The notes under the pieces were generated by a model. The model was not told the DNA's origin. It searched no databases and was given only the letters and a program-made list of their open reading frames with translations. Shown one piece after another: positions 35,549 to 45,058 of a stretch of 64,000 bases of DNA (position 1 is the stretch's first letter; the number at the start of each line of letters is the position of its first letter). Made by a program: the position numbers and the translations under genes. The stretch comes from Pleodorina starrii (taxonomy: Eukaryota; Chlorophyta; Chlorophyceae; Chlamydomonadales; Volvocaceae), in NCBI GenBank assembly GCA_030267565.1, contig BRXU01000005.1:4901501-4965500 (forward strand). Direction: 5' to 3'.

Positions 35549-35553
35549 TTACA
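35549..35553 (-). promoter_or_regulatory. TGTAA polyadenylation signal
   Basis: Minus-strand TGTAA, the usual chlorophycean polyadenylation element, lies about 29 nt past the stop codon of the terminal exon at 35,582. Confidence 0.55.
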
Positions 35554-35581
35554 GTTAATTGTTGATGATGCGGCCTTTAAT

Positions 35582-35744
35582 TTAGGCCTTCTTACGCACA
35601 AAGTTGCCGTGAACTATGGCTGCGTCGTTGCCATCGTCGCGAGTCAGATATCCCATGCCATATCCAGCTGTTTGTGCTTCGACGCGACTTCGTTCGTTAT
35701 GTCGTTTGATGTGGTTACAGTAAGTGGCCTCGCTCCGGACACTT
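35582..35744 (-). CDS. Terminal exon of an unidentified gene, next to a LINE insertion
   Basis: The minus strand encodes about 54 C-terminal residues ending in GNFVRKKA and a TAA stop at 35,582-35,584, preceded by a plausible acceptor (CTCTTAG). A TGTAA polyadenylation signal (35,549-35,553) follows the stop by about 29 nt, which supports a real gene end. The peptide includes YCNHIKRHNERSRVEAQ and GYGMGYLTRDDG; I do not recognise the family. Upstream exons should lie beyond the LINE, above 45,585, but I could not identify them with confidence. The gene may be split or silenced by the insertion. Confidence 0.45.
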
Positions 35745-35758
35745 CTAAGAGCTGAGCT

Positions 35759-35778
35759 GGTTCCTACACATAGGTTCC
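35759..35778. repeat. Left target-site duplication of the LINE
   Basis: GGTTCCTACACATAGGTTCC, identical over 20 bp to 45,565-45,584. It sits about 15 bp upstream (minus-strand sense) of the putative splice acceptor of the terminal exon at 35,744. Confidence 0.93.
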
Positions 35779-35792
35779 AACAGATAGCAACG

Positions 35793-37340
35793 ATGAAATT
35801 CACACAAACGACCTTTAAAGCCCATGCAGCCAATACCAGAACGCCAGCCCAGAGCAACGCAGAAGGAAATGCCGTACTACGGGAAAGGGACCCCCAGAAC
35901 CGTAATGGGCAACACCAAGCACGAGTCCCGATGGATGACATGCTGATGGCGGAATTAGCAAGCTGCCAATGCCTAGACGGACTTCGCTGGCACGGGAGAG
36001 ATGCAGGGGACCAGCGAGGCCTAGTAGCCAACCAGGAGGGGGACGGAATCGGAGAGACATCCGAGAATGTGATTGTCAGTATGTTACACGCGCCGTGTGG
36101 TAGAGTGGTCCCCCAGGGCCAGTGGAGCCCACCCCCCGTGGCCCAGCCCATTAGGCGGAAGGACGGAGGACGAAGCGGATGGCAGGTCGCGGTTCATGAA
36201 GCTGTAACCTGCATCCACCATAACCCACCCCCGGCAGTCCCCCCTGCGCGCCCCATTAGCACGCCAACACACACACAGCGTGCACAACCAAGCCGCGAGC
36301 ACATCCGTAGTCATACAACTGCATTACGACATCTGACCCGCATGATCGGATCACCCTTGCCCACACACAGGGCCCGGAGGAATCAGGCACCACACACCCA
36401 GCAGACACGACTGCACCGCCTGACCGTGCTGTGGCCCCCACCCGCGACCATCCCCCCACCCACCTACCACGAGCCACAAGAAGCACAGTTCTGCCAAATA
36501 CACGCCATTAACAACCTCATGGGCCGTCGGGTCCTTGAGCCACTGACCGTACTGCAGTACTGCAATGCCGTACAGCTCCGGCTAAACGAACTAGCCAGAC
36601 ACAGCCCACGAGAAACTGGCACTGCCAAACTCTGGAGCCATGCGTTTAACCGACATACCGGAAACTTCAGCGTCATGCTGGTGAACCACTACCTACGCCA
36701 CTGCGTCAATCTACAGGGCGGAACCTGCCCCTACCTCGCATCCGTATCTTGCGGCTACACCATCCCACCCGGAAGCAGTCGTGAAACCATTCTAGCCGGA
36801 ATTGCGGCACACACACCCAACGGCAGTACGGCCCTATCACTTGGATTCGTACTGCAAGGGCCAGCACACGCCATAGCGGTTAAGCGTGCCGGGGATAACT
36901 GGTTTCGCATTGACTCAGCTGAGGTGGCAGGGCAAAGCCAAAGGCCCATGGACAACAGCCAATGGGCACGGCTGACGGGATACGTCCACTACCTGGCGCC
37001 GGTAGACATTTTGACCATCAATCAGATGATGCTGGATTTCCGCCACATCCCGGGGCCGGAAGAGTGGCACAAAATGGAAGGTCGCACGCAGAACGTTCAG
37101 CCACCCACAGGCCCCGCCATCCTCGACCTCACGGACCCTAGCCCCACACCGATGGCACTGGAAGAGTCGGACCACCGGCAAAATGCAGAATGCGCGGCAA
37201 CCGGACACGATGCAGCCGACATCCACCCCACACCGATGGAGATCGACGAGGCAGACCCCACGGGAACCGAAGGACGTACGCAAACCCCCCATCACAGCTC
37301 GAACACCCCCTACCCCCGACCCGTGCGCATAAGGATCTGA
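35793..37340 (+). CDS. LINE ORF1: Josephin-like cysteine protease protein
   Basis: 515 residues from the first ATG inside the element; the open frame continues upstream into the duplicated target but that part is not element sequence. Residues 1-220 are Pro/His/Arg-rich without a clear domain. At residues 226-245 the sequence reads EPQEAQFCQIHAINNLMG, matching the Josephin (ataxin-3-type deubiquitinase) active-site signature with Gln229 five residues before Cys234. The catalytic His is in AHAIAVKR (His359), followed by NWFRIDSAE (Asp374), the same spacing and local pattern as in Josephin domains. The region after 400 is acidic and Pro-rich and has PTPMEID-type motifs. Dualen elements were described with an OTU-like cysteine protease; here the Josephin pattern fits better by eye. 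The likely role is polyprotein cleavage or deubiquitination; this is inference. ORF1 overlaps ORF2 by 151 nt. Confidence 0.85.
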   Translation: MKFTQTTFKAHAANTRTPAQSNAEGNAVLRERDPQNRNGQHQARVPMDDMLMAELASCQCLDGLRWHGRDAGDQRGLVANQEGDGIGETSENVIVSMLHAPCGRVVPQGQWSPPPVAQPIRRKDGGRSGWQVAVHEAVTCIHHNPPPAVPPARPISTPTHTQRAQPSREHIRSHTTALRHLTRMIGSPLPTHRARRNQAPHTQQTRLHRLTVLWPPPATIPPPTYHEPQEAQFCQIHAINNLMGRRVLEPLTVLQYCNAVQLRLNELARHSPRETGTAKLWSHAFNRHTGNFSVMLVNHYLRHCVNLQGGTCPYLASVSCGYTIPPGSSRETILAGIAAHTPNGSTALSLGFVLQGPAHAIAVKRAGDNWFRIDSAEVAGQSQRPMDNSQWARLTGYVHYLAPVDILTINQMMLDFRHIPGPEEWHKMEGRTQNVQPPTGPAILDLTDPSPTPMALEESDHRQNAECAATGHDAADIHPTPMEIDEADPTGTEGRTQTPHHSSNTPYPRPVRIRI

Positions 37341-40300
37341 ACGCCGCCGAGCTAAGCGCTGCCCAGCACGAGAACCCCGGTGATAACCCTGCAACCACAG
37401 CCGCTGAACCAAGTCCCATGGAAATAGATCCTGCGGAACCTGGGACGGGCGCAGCGCAGCCATTGCCGGACGCTCACAACGTCGATCTCCACCCGCGCGA
37501 AACGCAGCCAGACCTCCAGGGGGCCCGCCCAGCAGACGCGGGCACCACATCGGCGCGCCGCGCCAACGCGGACGGAGCCGCAAACCGCAACCCCGGGCCA
37601 CAAGTAGCGGCACCTGCAAGTAGAAGCAGGAAACGGACCAGAGGTCAGACGGGAACGACGCCAGCAACCCATACCATCACATACCACCTCCGTCGTATGC
37701 TGGGACTCCCCATCCGACCGGGACGGAACCAACGGGCGGACGAAACGCCGAACGTAGCGGAGGCAGCTCGGGGACCCGCACATACCCCTCCCAACCCGGC
37801 CCCGGAGCCAACACACACCACGCACACGCCCGCCGAACCAACCGCCCCACATACACAGCAGCGCAAGCGCCACGCAGACAATACCCCCATGCCGCAACCC
37901 CGCCCCAAACCGAAATCAGGACCCCAGCAACAGCACATGACAAAATACGTGCTACCCAAGAAACCCAGGACGGAGGCCCCTGCCGCACCTGCTGAAACTC
38001 CCCAGAGGACCGTGCCAGCGCCACCCGTCCCCGCGCCAGGAGACCCACGGCCCGGCCACCTCAAGATCCTCACGATGAATACCCGCGGCCTGCAGGGGCA
38101 CCGCGAGGGAATAAAACACCTGTTAGACGAACACAAACCAGACGTAATGGTGCTAATGGAAACCAAACTGAGCGCCCATCACCGGCGAGTCATCGCCGGG
38201 GTGAAGAACACCCTGAAACCCTACCAGACATACATGAGTAACCACCCGCACGACAGTAACCCCACTATACGGCAGGCAGGAGTGATGATCGGCGTGGCAG
38301 ACCGCTTCCATCGCCAAGGCAGCGCAACGGCAGAACCTGTGCCCCCGGAGCTCAGTGGGTACATAGGACATGTGCGCATCGCAACCCCGGGCAGTACGGC
38401 TCTACATATCATAGGGGTATACTGCCCGGCCGACCCCGCCGCCAGGCAGAAAATATACGATTACGGACGGGCGGCCGCGCTGCAAGCCAATGCTAAGGGC
38501 GAACACCTTGTGATGGCGGGCGACTGGAATGCTACACTCAAACTGAGCGACCGGTCTACGGGCACCTGCAATGCGACAGACCGTGCGCACCGACGCTTCT
38601 CAGAAGAAACAGGCCTAAAGCCGGTGGACACGGCGCGACGTGAGTACACATACACACAAACACAGCAGGGACACGATACCCACCACAGCCGCATCGACGA
38701 TGTCCTCCTCGCCGCTCAGACCAGCGACGCTGCGGCAATGGAAGGGAAAGCGTACGAACAAGTCTATGAGTGTGGCGGGAACTTTGACCACAAACCGCTC
38801 TGCACCCTCCTACCCCTAGCAGGCATCAAGCTCCTGCCCGCCCCCGCTGCCCAACCCCCCCCAGACCTTACCCCAAGCTCCTGGAGCCGGATCCAACTAC
38901 CCGTACAAAAAGAGAGCAAAACCAAAGCACGCATGGAGATGGAGGCGACGCTCACAGAGGCCGTCACTCACCTGCTAGCCGCACTCAGACCCGCACACGA
39001 AACCATATCGGCAGCATCCGCGCGACTGGAGCGTGCGGCGAGCAAAGAGGACGCAAGGCAGATCCTGACCCACCTGCGCGATCACGAAGCCGTACAAACA
39101 ACGAACGTCGACACCCTCAGCCACGAGCTCGGATCACTACTGCTGCGGTGCCTCGGGATCCTTGAAAGCCACTGCCAGCACAAGCCCCCCCGCACGGGGC
39201 GCCTGCACGCACGAAGAGGCACCGGCAAGCGAATCACCCGTCTGTATGACGAACACAAGGCGCTGAAATGCGAACTCACCCGCATACTACACGCGCCACG
39301 GCCGGACACCCCACCCCACCCGGCACCCGACGCCCCGCACGCGGAAAACACCGACGCAGCGACCGTACAACCCCCCACCCGACCCACCCCGCTGACCACC
39401 CCTGCAAACCCCAACCCACCTGAGGGTACGACAGCCCAAGCGCGCGAAAACCCGGAGCTCCAAGAAACACCAGAGACCCGCGCCCTGCGTGCCGCAATAA
39501 GAGAAAAGGGAGGGGAAATTAAGAAGTTGACTACGGAAACCCGTAAATTACATGCGAGCAAAGCCAGGAAACAATTTCAGAGCCTCCTAGCCAAGAAACC
39601 GAAACACGCACACAAACAAATTCTCGAGCCCGACGATCAGCCACGCGGCATAACGGCCATTCGCCACCCCGCCGATGGGCATTTGTGCACAACTTCGGAC
39701 GGCATCCTCGACGCACTCCACACGCACTTCGCGCTCCTAGCCCGGCCCATCTCCGGACCCCGCACTGGCAAATACCTCCCGAGCGAAGCCCCGCGGAACT
39801 ACCCATGGGAGACGCCGGGAGCGCCGGACCCTCTACGACGTGGTTTAGCCCAATGGGAAAGCGCACCCCCGTCCCTCCTCCCTGGCGTATTAGACCCATG
39901 TAGCTTCCGCGCATGCTTAGACCATCTCGCCCGCAACAAAGCCCCCGGGCCAGACGGCATACCCAACGAGCTGCTACAGACACTCCCCACCGACCTCCAA
40001 ACCGCAATCCACCACCTGATCACAGTCATGTGGGTCAAGGCCGAAATCCCCCCGCACTGGACGCAATCAGACACGGTACTCATTCCCAAAAAGGGCGACC
40101 CACTCCTCATCAAGAACAAACGCCCCATCGCCCTGGCAAACACACTCTACAAACTATACACCAGCCACATTACGTTTAATATCGTCACTTTTAGTGAACA
40201 AGCGCACATCTTCACGGAAGCCCAGGAAGGGTACCTCCGACAGCGTAACACGGAGCGGCAGATCCAAAACGTACTACACGCCATCGAGGACGCCGGCCTA

Positions 40301-43300
40301 ACCAGCCGTGACCTCTACTTACTATATATCGATTTCACATCGGCATTTAACACCATCGATCACGACAAATTACTTATGATCATGTACGACCTAGGATATC
40401 CCGAGGACCTCATCGCGGTGGTCGCGAACCTGTACTCGCGCGCCACCACACGCATACGCACCGAACATGGCTGCACCGCGGAGATTGCAATCGAACGCGG
40501 CACAATTCAGGGCGATACACTATCACCCGTACTGTTCATCATTTACATGGAGCCACTCCTAAGATGGCTACACAGCGGAGGCCGAGGATACCGCTACGGC
40601 TGCCTCCAAGCGGACGAAAATGACCGACACCACTTCAGCTCGGGGGCCTTTGCGGACGACCTAGTGATCCTCACGAACACCGTGTCTGACATGCGCACAC
40701 AGAGCACAAAAATAGAGCGCTACGCCCGCTGGGGAGCACTCAAGGTCAACGTAGGCAAGTGCCAACTGCAGGGCATTCTGCACGGCCGCGCGCGTTCCGA
40801 TACTGATCTGAGTCGGGGCCCCGGTACGCAAAAATACAGGGCCGTCGTAGAACGTCTCCTGAAAAACCAAATTCGGATCGATGGCGTACCCATCCCGTAC
40901 GAACCCCCAACAGGATCGTACAAATACCTCGGCGTACACATCACCCCTACCCTGGATTGGACGACACAGGTGGCCTACACTCGCGCCGAAATCGACCGCC
41001 GGGGGCAAAGCATACAAAACTCCCTCGCGACCCCAGATCAACGCATAAACATGATTAAAACCCTCATTCACCCCTTTGTGGCGTACAGCCTGCCCACTAT
41101 GGCGTACACCCCGCACGACATCGCCAGCCTCGACGCCCAAATCGCCGGCATAGCCAAACGCAGCTACGGACTAAAAATGGGCTTCCCAACCCGCGCCATC
41201 CTCGGTCCCATATCGCGACTAGGTCTGGGGGTGGGCACCCTACGTACCCTTTATGCGGTCAGAGCGGCGAAGACGCTTGTCCTGTCCCTCAACGACAAGG
41301 GACGCCTTGGGGCAGTAACCCGAGCCCTCCTGCACCTGCAGAGCCGATACATGGGCACAATACCAGTGCACACATTCAAACGCGAATGCCGGCACTATAC
41401 CACACTCAAACAACTTGCTCTCGTGCATGAAGCCGGTATCGAACTCACGGACAAAGGCAGCACCTATGAGCCGGCAGCAGGCAGCCTCATTCACCTGATC
41501 GGGGCGCACAACCCGACGGCCGAGCCCAAGGATCTCGCGCTCCTCTTCCGATGCATACAGCCCCTGCTGGAACTCGGCCTGGACCTCAGGGCCCTGAAAG
41601 ACAAAAACACGGGAGCGCACCTCATCACCACCGACCAGCTGCAACGCATCGGTGGCAGGAAGGTGGGCCCACGCCATCAGATAGCCCTAAACCAGCTCAG
41701 CCTCGCCTTGAATGCTGACCCCAGTGTTCGCGCCCGGGCGCCGCGCCACAGAGGTGTAGCACCCTTGCCCCCCGAACTACGACTCCTCCCGGACGGCCCA
41801 CATCTAACCGATCTTGCGGTGGAAGCGACAAGACCCACCCCCATCCCCCACGGAACCCTAAGGAAGTACGTACTGGCCAAACCCCGCGACCCGGCCGACA
41901 CCGTTCCGGCCGCCCCAGCTGAAAACCCACCCCCTCGCCCAGGCCCAACAACCCCTCGTGTGGCGACGGCAACCCAAACCGCGGCAGCGTCGTCCGGCAC
42001 CGCAACAACCCTCGAGTCACGACGCCCGGCCGCCCGGCCAGCCGCCAGGCGCCACCAGCCACAGCGAAAGACCGATAGTGAGCTGCTCAAAGCATACCTC
42101 CTCCGGCAGAACCTGAAACCAGTCGACGGTATCACAGATGCCGAGGCCATTGGGTGGGACCCCCGGCAAACCCCACTTACCCTTCAGCACTGCGAACGAA
42201 TCCTGCGCCACCCGCTCCACCGGGGCCTCACGTCCCAAGTAGGCTCCGCCGAACGGCTACTCCACATGCTCCATGGGGAGACGGCGTGGCCTGCGGGGAC
42301 ACCAACCCAGCATGGCCTTAGCATCACACAGCTTCTCTTCGGGGACCAAGAGAGGGTAGCATGTATCAAGGCGGAAATCCGGAAACGGGTCGCCGTCAGC
42401 GCTCCGAACCCCAAGCGACAACGCACAACCGACTCGGCTACCCAACACACACACCGAACGTACTACCAGGTTGAATGGGAACGTACTGTCATCACTAAAG
42501 GGGCAATAGCACTGTACACCGAGAATGGCTACCACCCGAAGGCAGTGCACCGGTACGAAACCCCCACCGCCCCCACTCACCCCGAAACGATAGTCGAGGT
42601 AGAATGGGCCCCCACCGAAGATGAGGAGTCGCGACTGGCCTCGCAAGATAACTGGACAGAGCTGCTGAATGCATTCCGGCATCGGCGCGCCATGAAGGCC
42701 GAACAGGACCCCGGTCGGATGGAAAATGCACGCGACCACCACCTGACGGAATGGCAACAGCAAGGTAGATGGGAGACTGAATGCCTCAACGTGACCCGAG
42801 GCCAACGTCTCCTAAGGCAGTATGTTGAAATCAATGTACAACCGGGTAACCCGGACCGGGACATCCACCCGCCCGGGCAATACACGGTCCAAATTGGCAA
42901 TCGTAACGGCACACACAGGCATGTACCATGGGCCGGCAGCGGGGACATACCCGATGGACTGCAAGCCATTGGGATGGCATTCGTGTACGATCCCCAAGGG
43001 CGCTGCGTCGGCCAGGTGTCGGCAAGCCGCCTCCGCAGCCTGTGGCTCCGGTACAGCGACGCCCAACAGAAACGCCCGGAAGAGCACGCACAGCTCGCGG
43101 CCGCGGGTGGCTTCGCGGAGGATGTCGCACGCCTCCTCCTGCGGTATCGGGACGGAGGGGGCACCAAAGCACACCCCATTCGAGAGGCCCATGAGCGGAG
43201 GATATCTGAACGGCTGATGAAACGCCTCATGACCGCGCTGGGCGCCGCAACAGAACGCTTTGCATCCCCCCTCAACGTAGCAGACAGCACCGCCATCTAC

Positions 43301-45058
43301 TACTCGCGGTACCCAGAAGATAAGCTCTTCGGAGCCAACCACGACGCGTATTCGCAACCGTGCACGGGCGTATCCGTCGCGCACCCTGAACCTAAGACGG
43401 ACGAGGGGCATCATGCACTGCGATGGGCGCTAGGCTGGGCCGACGCGACACGGAGCGCAGATAACCCCACCGCTACCCTACTCCTGCTGCCCACGTCCCA
43501 AACGGCGCCCTACACCCGCTACCTCACCCACCCGCTGGTCACTATGATCGGTACAATAGACGCATTTTCAGGAACGGGGGACCTCTACAGCGAAGTGAGC
43601 GTAGACGCTCCAAAACCCTACCCAAACGGACTCACCCTACTCCTGGTTAGCAATGAATCCGGCCGCGCGTACGGTACCAGCCTCCGCAGAGCGCTTGCTA
43701 TGACAGCAGCCCGCCACGTCGCCACTGGCCCCGCCCTCTCTTGGAAGCCACCCCAATGGGTGCGCAAGCGGCTGCGTAGTATGACCGAGAAGCCACCCGC
43801 CGCGGCAGCTCCCTCCCGCACGTGCGACAACCTCCCCACGGAAGAGGGAAGCGCCGCGTTCCTGGCATTTCCTGCCAAATATGCTCTGCGATACAACGCC
43901 CAAGACGCCATATACACCGACGGGTCAGTGCAAAAGATCAAAGATGGCGACGAGGAAAGACATCTCCTGGGGGCCGCGGCCGTCGACGCACTCACCAACA
44001 CAACGCTCTACATCAATGTGAACGCAGGCCACCAGGGCTGCCAAACTATTACAAGATGCGAACTGAGTGCCATCCATCAAGGACTCCAGATGCGCAGAGG
44101 CACGCTGCACGACGAAGCTCACCTAACTATATGGACGGACTCTGCCGCGTCGCTACATCTTATTAAAAAGATGATAAACAACCCACATAAGCTTCAGCTT
44201 AGTAAGCACAAGGCGCTGCTTGAGGAAATCGTATTAATACTTAAACGACGAGCGGCCTGTAACCTGAAGACTTCTTTGCTTAAAGTGAAAGCCCATATTG
44301 GGGTAACGTACAACGAGAAAGTGGACAAAGCAGCCGTACGAGCCGCGCGAGGACTCTCCAAGCTAGACCCCGACGCGCTGAGCGCAACCGAGACCTCAGA
44401 CAATAATCCACGAAGTCAACACTGGTGGCTGCGGAAAATGGCTGGGCCTGAGAAGAACGCTGGGCACTATGCAAACGACCTTAACCGCGGTATCGAGTCC
44501 TTGGTCAGCCCGGAAACGCACTCGGGATACACGAACGAAACAGATTACATGAAATACGTCGCCAACACTCTGCCCGACCTCGATATAAGCACCAGCACTC
44601 GGACTCTACAGCGCAAGGCGGGCCGACACAAGCACTTTAAGCGGTGCTTCGACTACCTATACGGCCAGCTATGGAGCGCCAAGCTTGCGAGGCGATTTAA
44701 AAAACCAGTGGCACCTGGCCGCCCTGCGTCGTCGGGACATTGCCCCCTATGCAACCAACTCGACTCAGGGGCGCACATCCTCGGAGGCTGCCTTCACCCC
44801 CGCATGCGAGCCCTATACATACAGCGGCACAACAAGGCGGTACAAAACATTACCAGTACGCTAGCCCGGGGGTCCCATGGAGGCTGTTACATTGTAATGG
44901 ACGCCGGCCCAGCGGACACCCGACCAGACTACGTGGCCGGCACACGCCTGCCCAAATGGCTGCTCCCGAGTATTGAGGATGAGAAACGCCTCAAACTCAG
45001 GCCCGATATACTCCTTATACCCGACATCCCCCTCCATGAAACGCAAGCACAAGGGTAA
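37190..45058 (+). CDS. LINE ORF2 polyprotein: APE, RT, PCIF1-like domain, RNase H, CCHC
   Basis: 2,622 residues, in the -1 frame relative to ORF1. Approximate domains: residues 288-535 APE endonuclease (ILTMNTRG, VLMETKL, GDWNATL, SRIDDVLLA, NFDHKPL); 900-1200 reverse transcriptase (APGPDGIPNELL, YIDFTSAFNTIDH with Asp1048, GTIQGDTLSP, FADD at 1154-1157); 1740-1800 an unassigned segment beginning TYYQVEWERT with faint chromodomain-like character; about 1950-2180 a PCIF1-like methyltransferase-type domain (LLLRYRDGG, ERFASPLN at 2022-2029, YSRYPEDKLFG, LLLLP), in which the NPPF motif reads AHPEP (2064-2068); 2240-2395 RNase H (YTDGS with Asp2244, CELSAIHQGL, IWTDSAAS); 2517-2550 a CPLC...HILGGC zinc knuckle; 2604 onward the first catalytic motif RPDILLIPD of the restriction-like endonuclease. 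The frame stops at TAA 45,056 before that nuclease is complete. ORF2 translation may need reinitiation or -1 frameshifting from ORF1. Confidence 0.92.
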   Translation: MRGNRTRCSRHPPHTDGDRRGRPHGNRRTYANPPSQLEHPLPPTRAHKDLNAAELSAAQHENPGDNPATTAAEPSPMEIDPAEPGTGAAQPLPDAHNVDLHPRETQPDLQGARPADAGTTSARRANADGAANRNPGPQVAAPASRSRKRTRGQTGTTPATHTITYHLRRMLGLPIRPGRNQRADETPNVAEAARGPAHTPPNPAPEPTHTTHTPAEPTAPHTQQRKRHADNTPMPQPRPKPKSGPQQQHMTKYVLPKKPRTEAPAAPAETPQRTVPAPPVPAPGDPRPGHLKILTMNTRGLQGHREGIKHLLDEHKPDVMVLMETKLSAHHRRVIAGVKNTLKPYQTYMSNHPHDSNPTIRQAGVMIGVADRFHRQGSATAEPVPPELSGYIGHVRIATPGSTALHIIGVYCPADPAARQKIYDYGRAAALQANAKGEHLVMAGDWNATLKLSDRSTGTCNATDRAHRRFSEETGLKPVDTARREYTYTQTQQGHDTHHSRIDDVLLAAQTSDAAAMEGKAYEQVYECGGNFDHKPLCTLLPLAGIKLLPAPAAQPPPDLTPSSWSRIQLPVQKESKTKARMEMEATLTEAVTHLLAALRPAHETISAASARLERAASKEDARQILTHLRDHEAVQTTNVDTLSHELGSLLLRCLGILESHCQHKPPRTGRLHARRGTGKRITRLYDEHKALKCELTRILHAPRPDTPPHPAPDAPHAENTDAATVQPPTRPTPLTTPANPNPPEGTTAQARENPELQETPETRALRAAIREKGGEIKKLTTETRKLHASKARKQFQSLLAKKPKHAHKQILEPDDQPRGITAIRHPADGHLCTTSDGILDALHTHFALLARPISGPRTGKYLPSEAPRNYPWETPGAPDPLRRGLAQWESAPPSLLPGVLDPCSFRACLDHLARNKAPGPDGIPNELLQTLPTDLQTAIHHLITVMWVKAEIPPHWTQSDTVLIPKKGDPLLIKNKRPIALANTLYKLYTSHITFNIVTFSEQAHIFTEAQEGYLRQRNTERQIQNVLHAIEDAGLTSRDLYLLYIDFTSAFNTIDHDKLLMIMYDLGYPEDLIAVVANLYSRATTRIRTEHGCTAEIAIERGTIQGDTLSPVLFIIYMEPLLRWLHSGGRGYRYGCLQADENDRHHFSSGAFADDLVILTNTVSDMRTQSTKIERYARWGALKVNVGKCQLQGILHGRARSDTDLSRGPGTQKYRAVVERLLKNQIRIDGVPIPYEPPTGSYKYLGVHITPTLDWTTQVAYTRAEIDRRGQSIQNSLATPDQRINMIKTLIHPFVAYSLPTMAYTPHDIASLDAQIAGIAKRSYGLKMGFPTRAILGPISRLGLGVGTLRTLYAVRAAKTLVLSLNDKGRLGAVTRALLHLQSRYMGTIPVHTFKRECRHYTTLKQLALVHEAGIELTDKGSTYEPAAGSLIHLIGAHNPTAEPKDLALLFRCIQPLLELGLDLRALKDKNTGAHLITTDQLQRIGGRKVGPRHQIALNQLSLALNADPSVRARAPRHRGVAPLPPELRLLPDGPHLTDLAVEATRPTPIPHGTLRKYVLAKPRDPADTVPAAPAENPPPRPGPTTPRVATATQTAAASSGTATTLESRRPAARPAARRHQPQRKTDSELLKAYLLRQNLKPVDGITDAEAIGWDPRQTPLTLQHCERILRHPLHRGLTSQVGSAERLLHMLHGETAWPAGTPTQHGLSITQLLFGDQERVACIKAEIRKRVAVSAPNPKRQRTTDSATQHTHRTYYQVEWERTVITKGAIALYTENGYHPKAVHRYETPTAPTHPETIVEVEWAPTEDEESRLASQDNWTELLNAFRHRRAMKAEQDPGRMENARDHHLTEWQQQGRWETECLNVTRGQRLLRQYVEINVQPGNPDRDIHPPGQYTVQIGNRNGTHRHVPWAGSGDIPDGLQAIGMAFVYDPQGRCVGQVSASRLRSLWLRYSDAQQKRPEEHAQLAAAGGFAEDVARLLLRYRDGGGTKAHPIREAHERRISERLMKRLMTALGAATERFASPLNVADSTAIYYSRYPEDKLFGANHDAYSQPCTGVSVAHPEPKTDEGHHALRWALGWADATRSADNPTATLLLLPTSQTAPYTRYLTHPLVTMIGTIDAFSGTGDLYSEVSVDAPKPYPNGLTLLLVSNESGRAYGTSLRRALAMTAARHVATGPALSWKPPQWVRKRLRSMTEKPPAAAAPSRTCDNLPTEEGSAAFLAFPAKYALRYNAQDAIYTDGSVQKIKDGDEERHLLGAAAVDALTNTTLYINVNAGHQGCQTITRCELSAIHQGLQMRRGTLHDEAHLTIWTDSAASLHLIKKMINNPHKLQLSKHKALLEEIVLILKRRAACNLKTSLLKVKAHIGVTYNEKVDKAAVRAARGLSKLDPDALSATETSDNNPRSQHWWLRKMAGPEKNAGHYANDLNRGIESLVSPETHSGYTNETDYMKYVANTLPDLDISTSTRTLQRKAGRHKHFKRCFDYLYGQLWSAKLARRFKKPVAPGRPASSGHCPLCNQLDSGAHILGGCLHPRMRALYIQRHNKAVQNITSTLARGSHGGCYIVMDAGPADTRPDYVAGTRLPKWLLPSIEDEKRLKLRPDILLIPDIPLHETQAQG

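Larger units (their letters stand above)
34424..35581. other. Spacer with 3' UTRs and a small tandem repeat
   Basis: This spacer lies between two convergent genes: the kinase-like gene on the plus strand and the terminal exon at 35,582 on the minus strand. A minus-strand TGTAA signal lies at 35,549-35,553. No further coding exon was seen. Confidence 0.6.

Noticed and set aside
35724..35792. Upstream in-frame extension of LINE ORF1
   Set aside because: It lies in the target-site duplication and host flank, so it cannot be element coding sequence.
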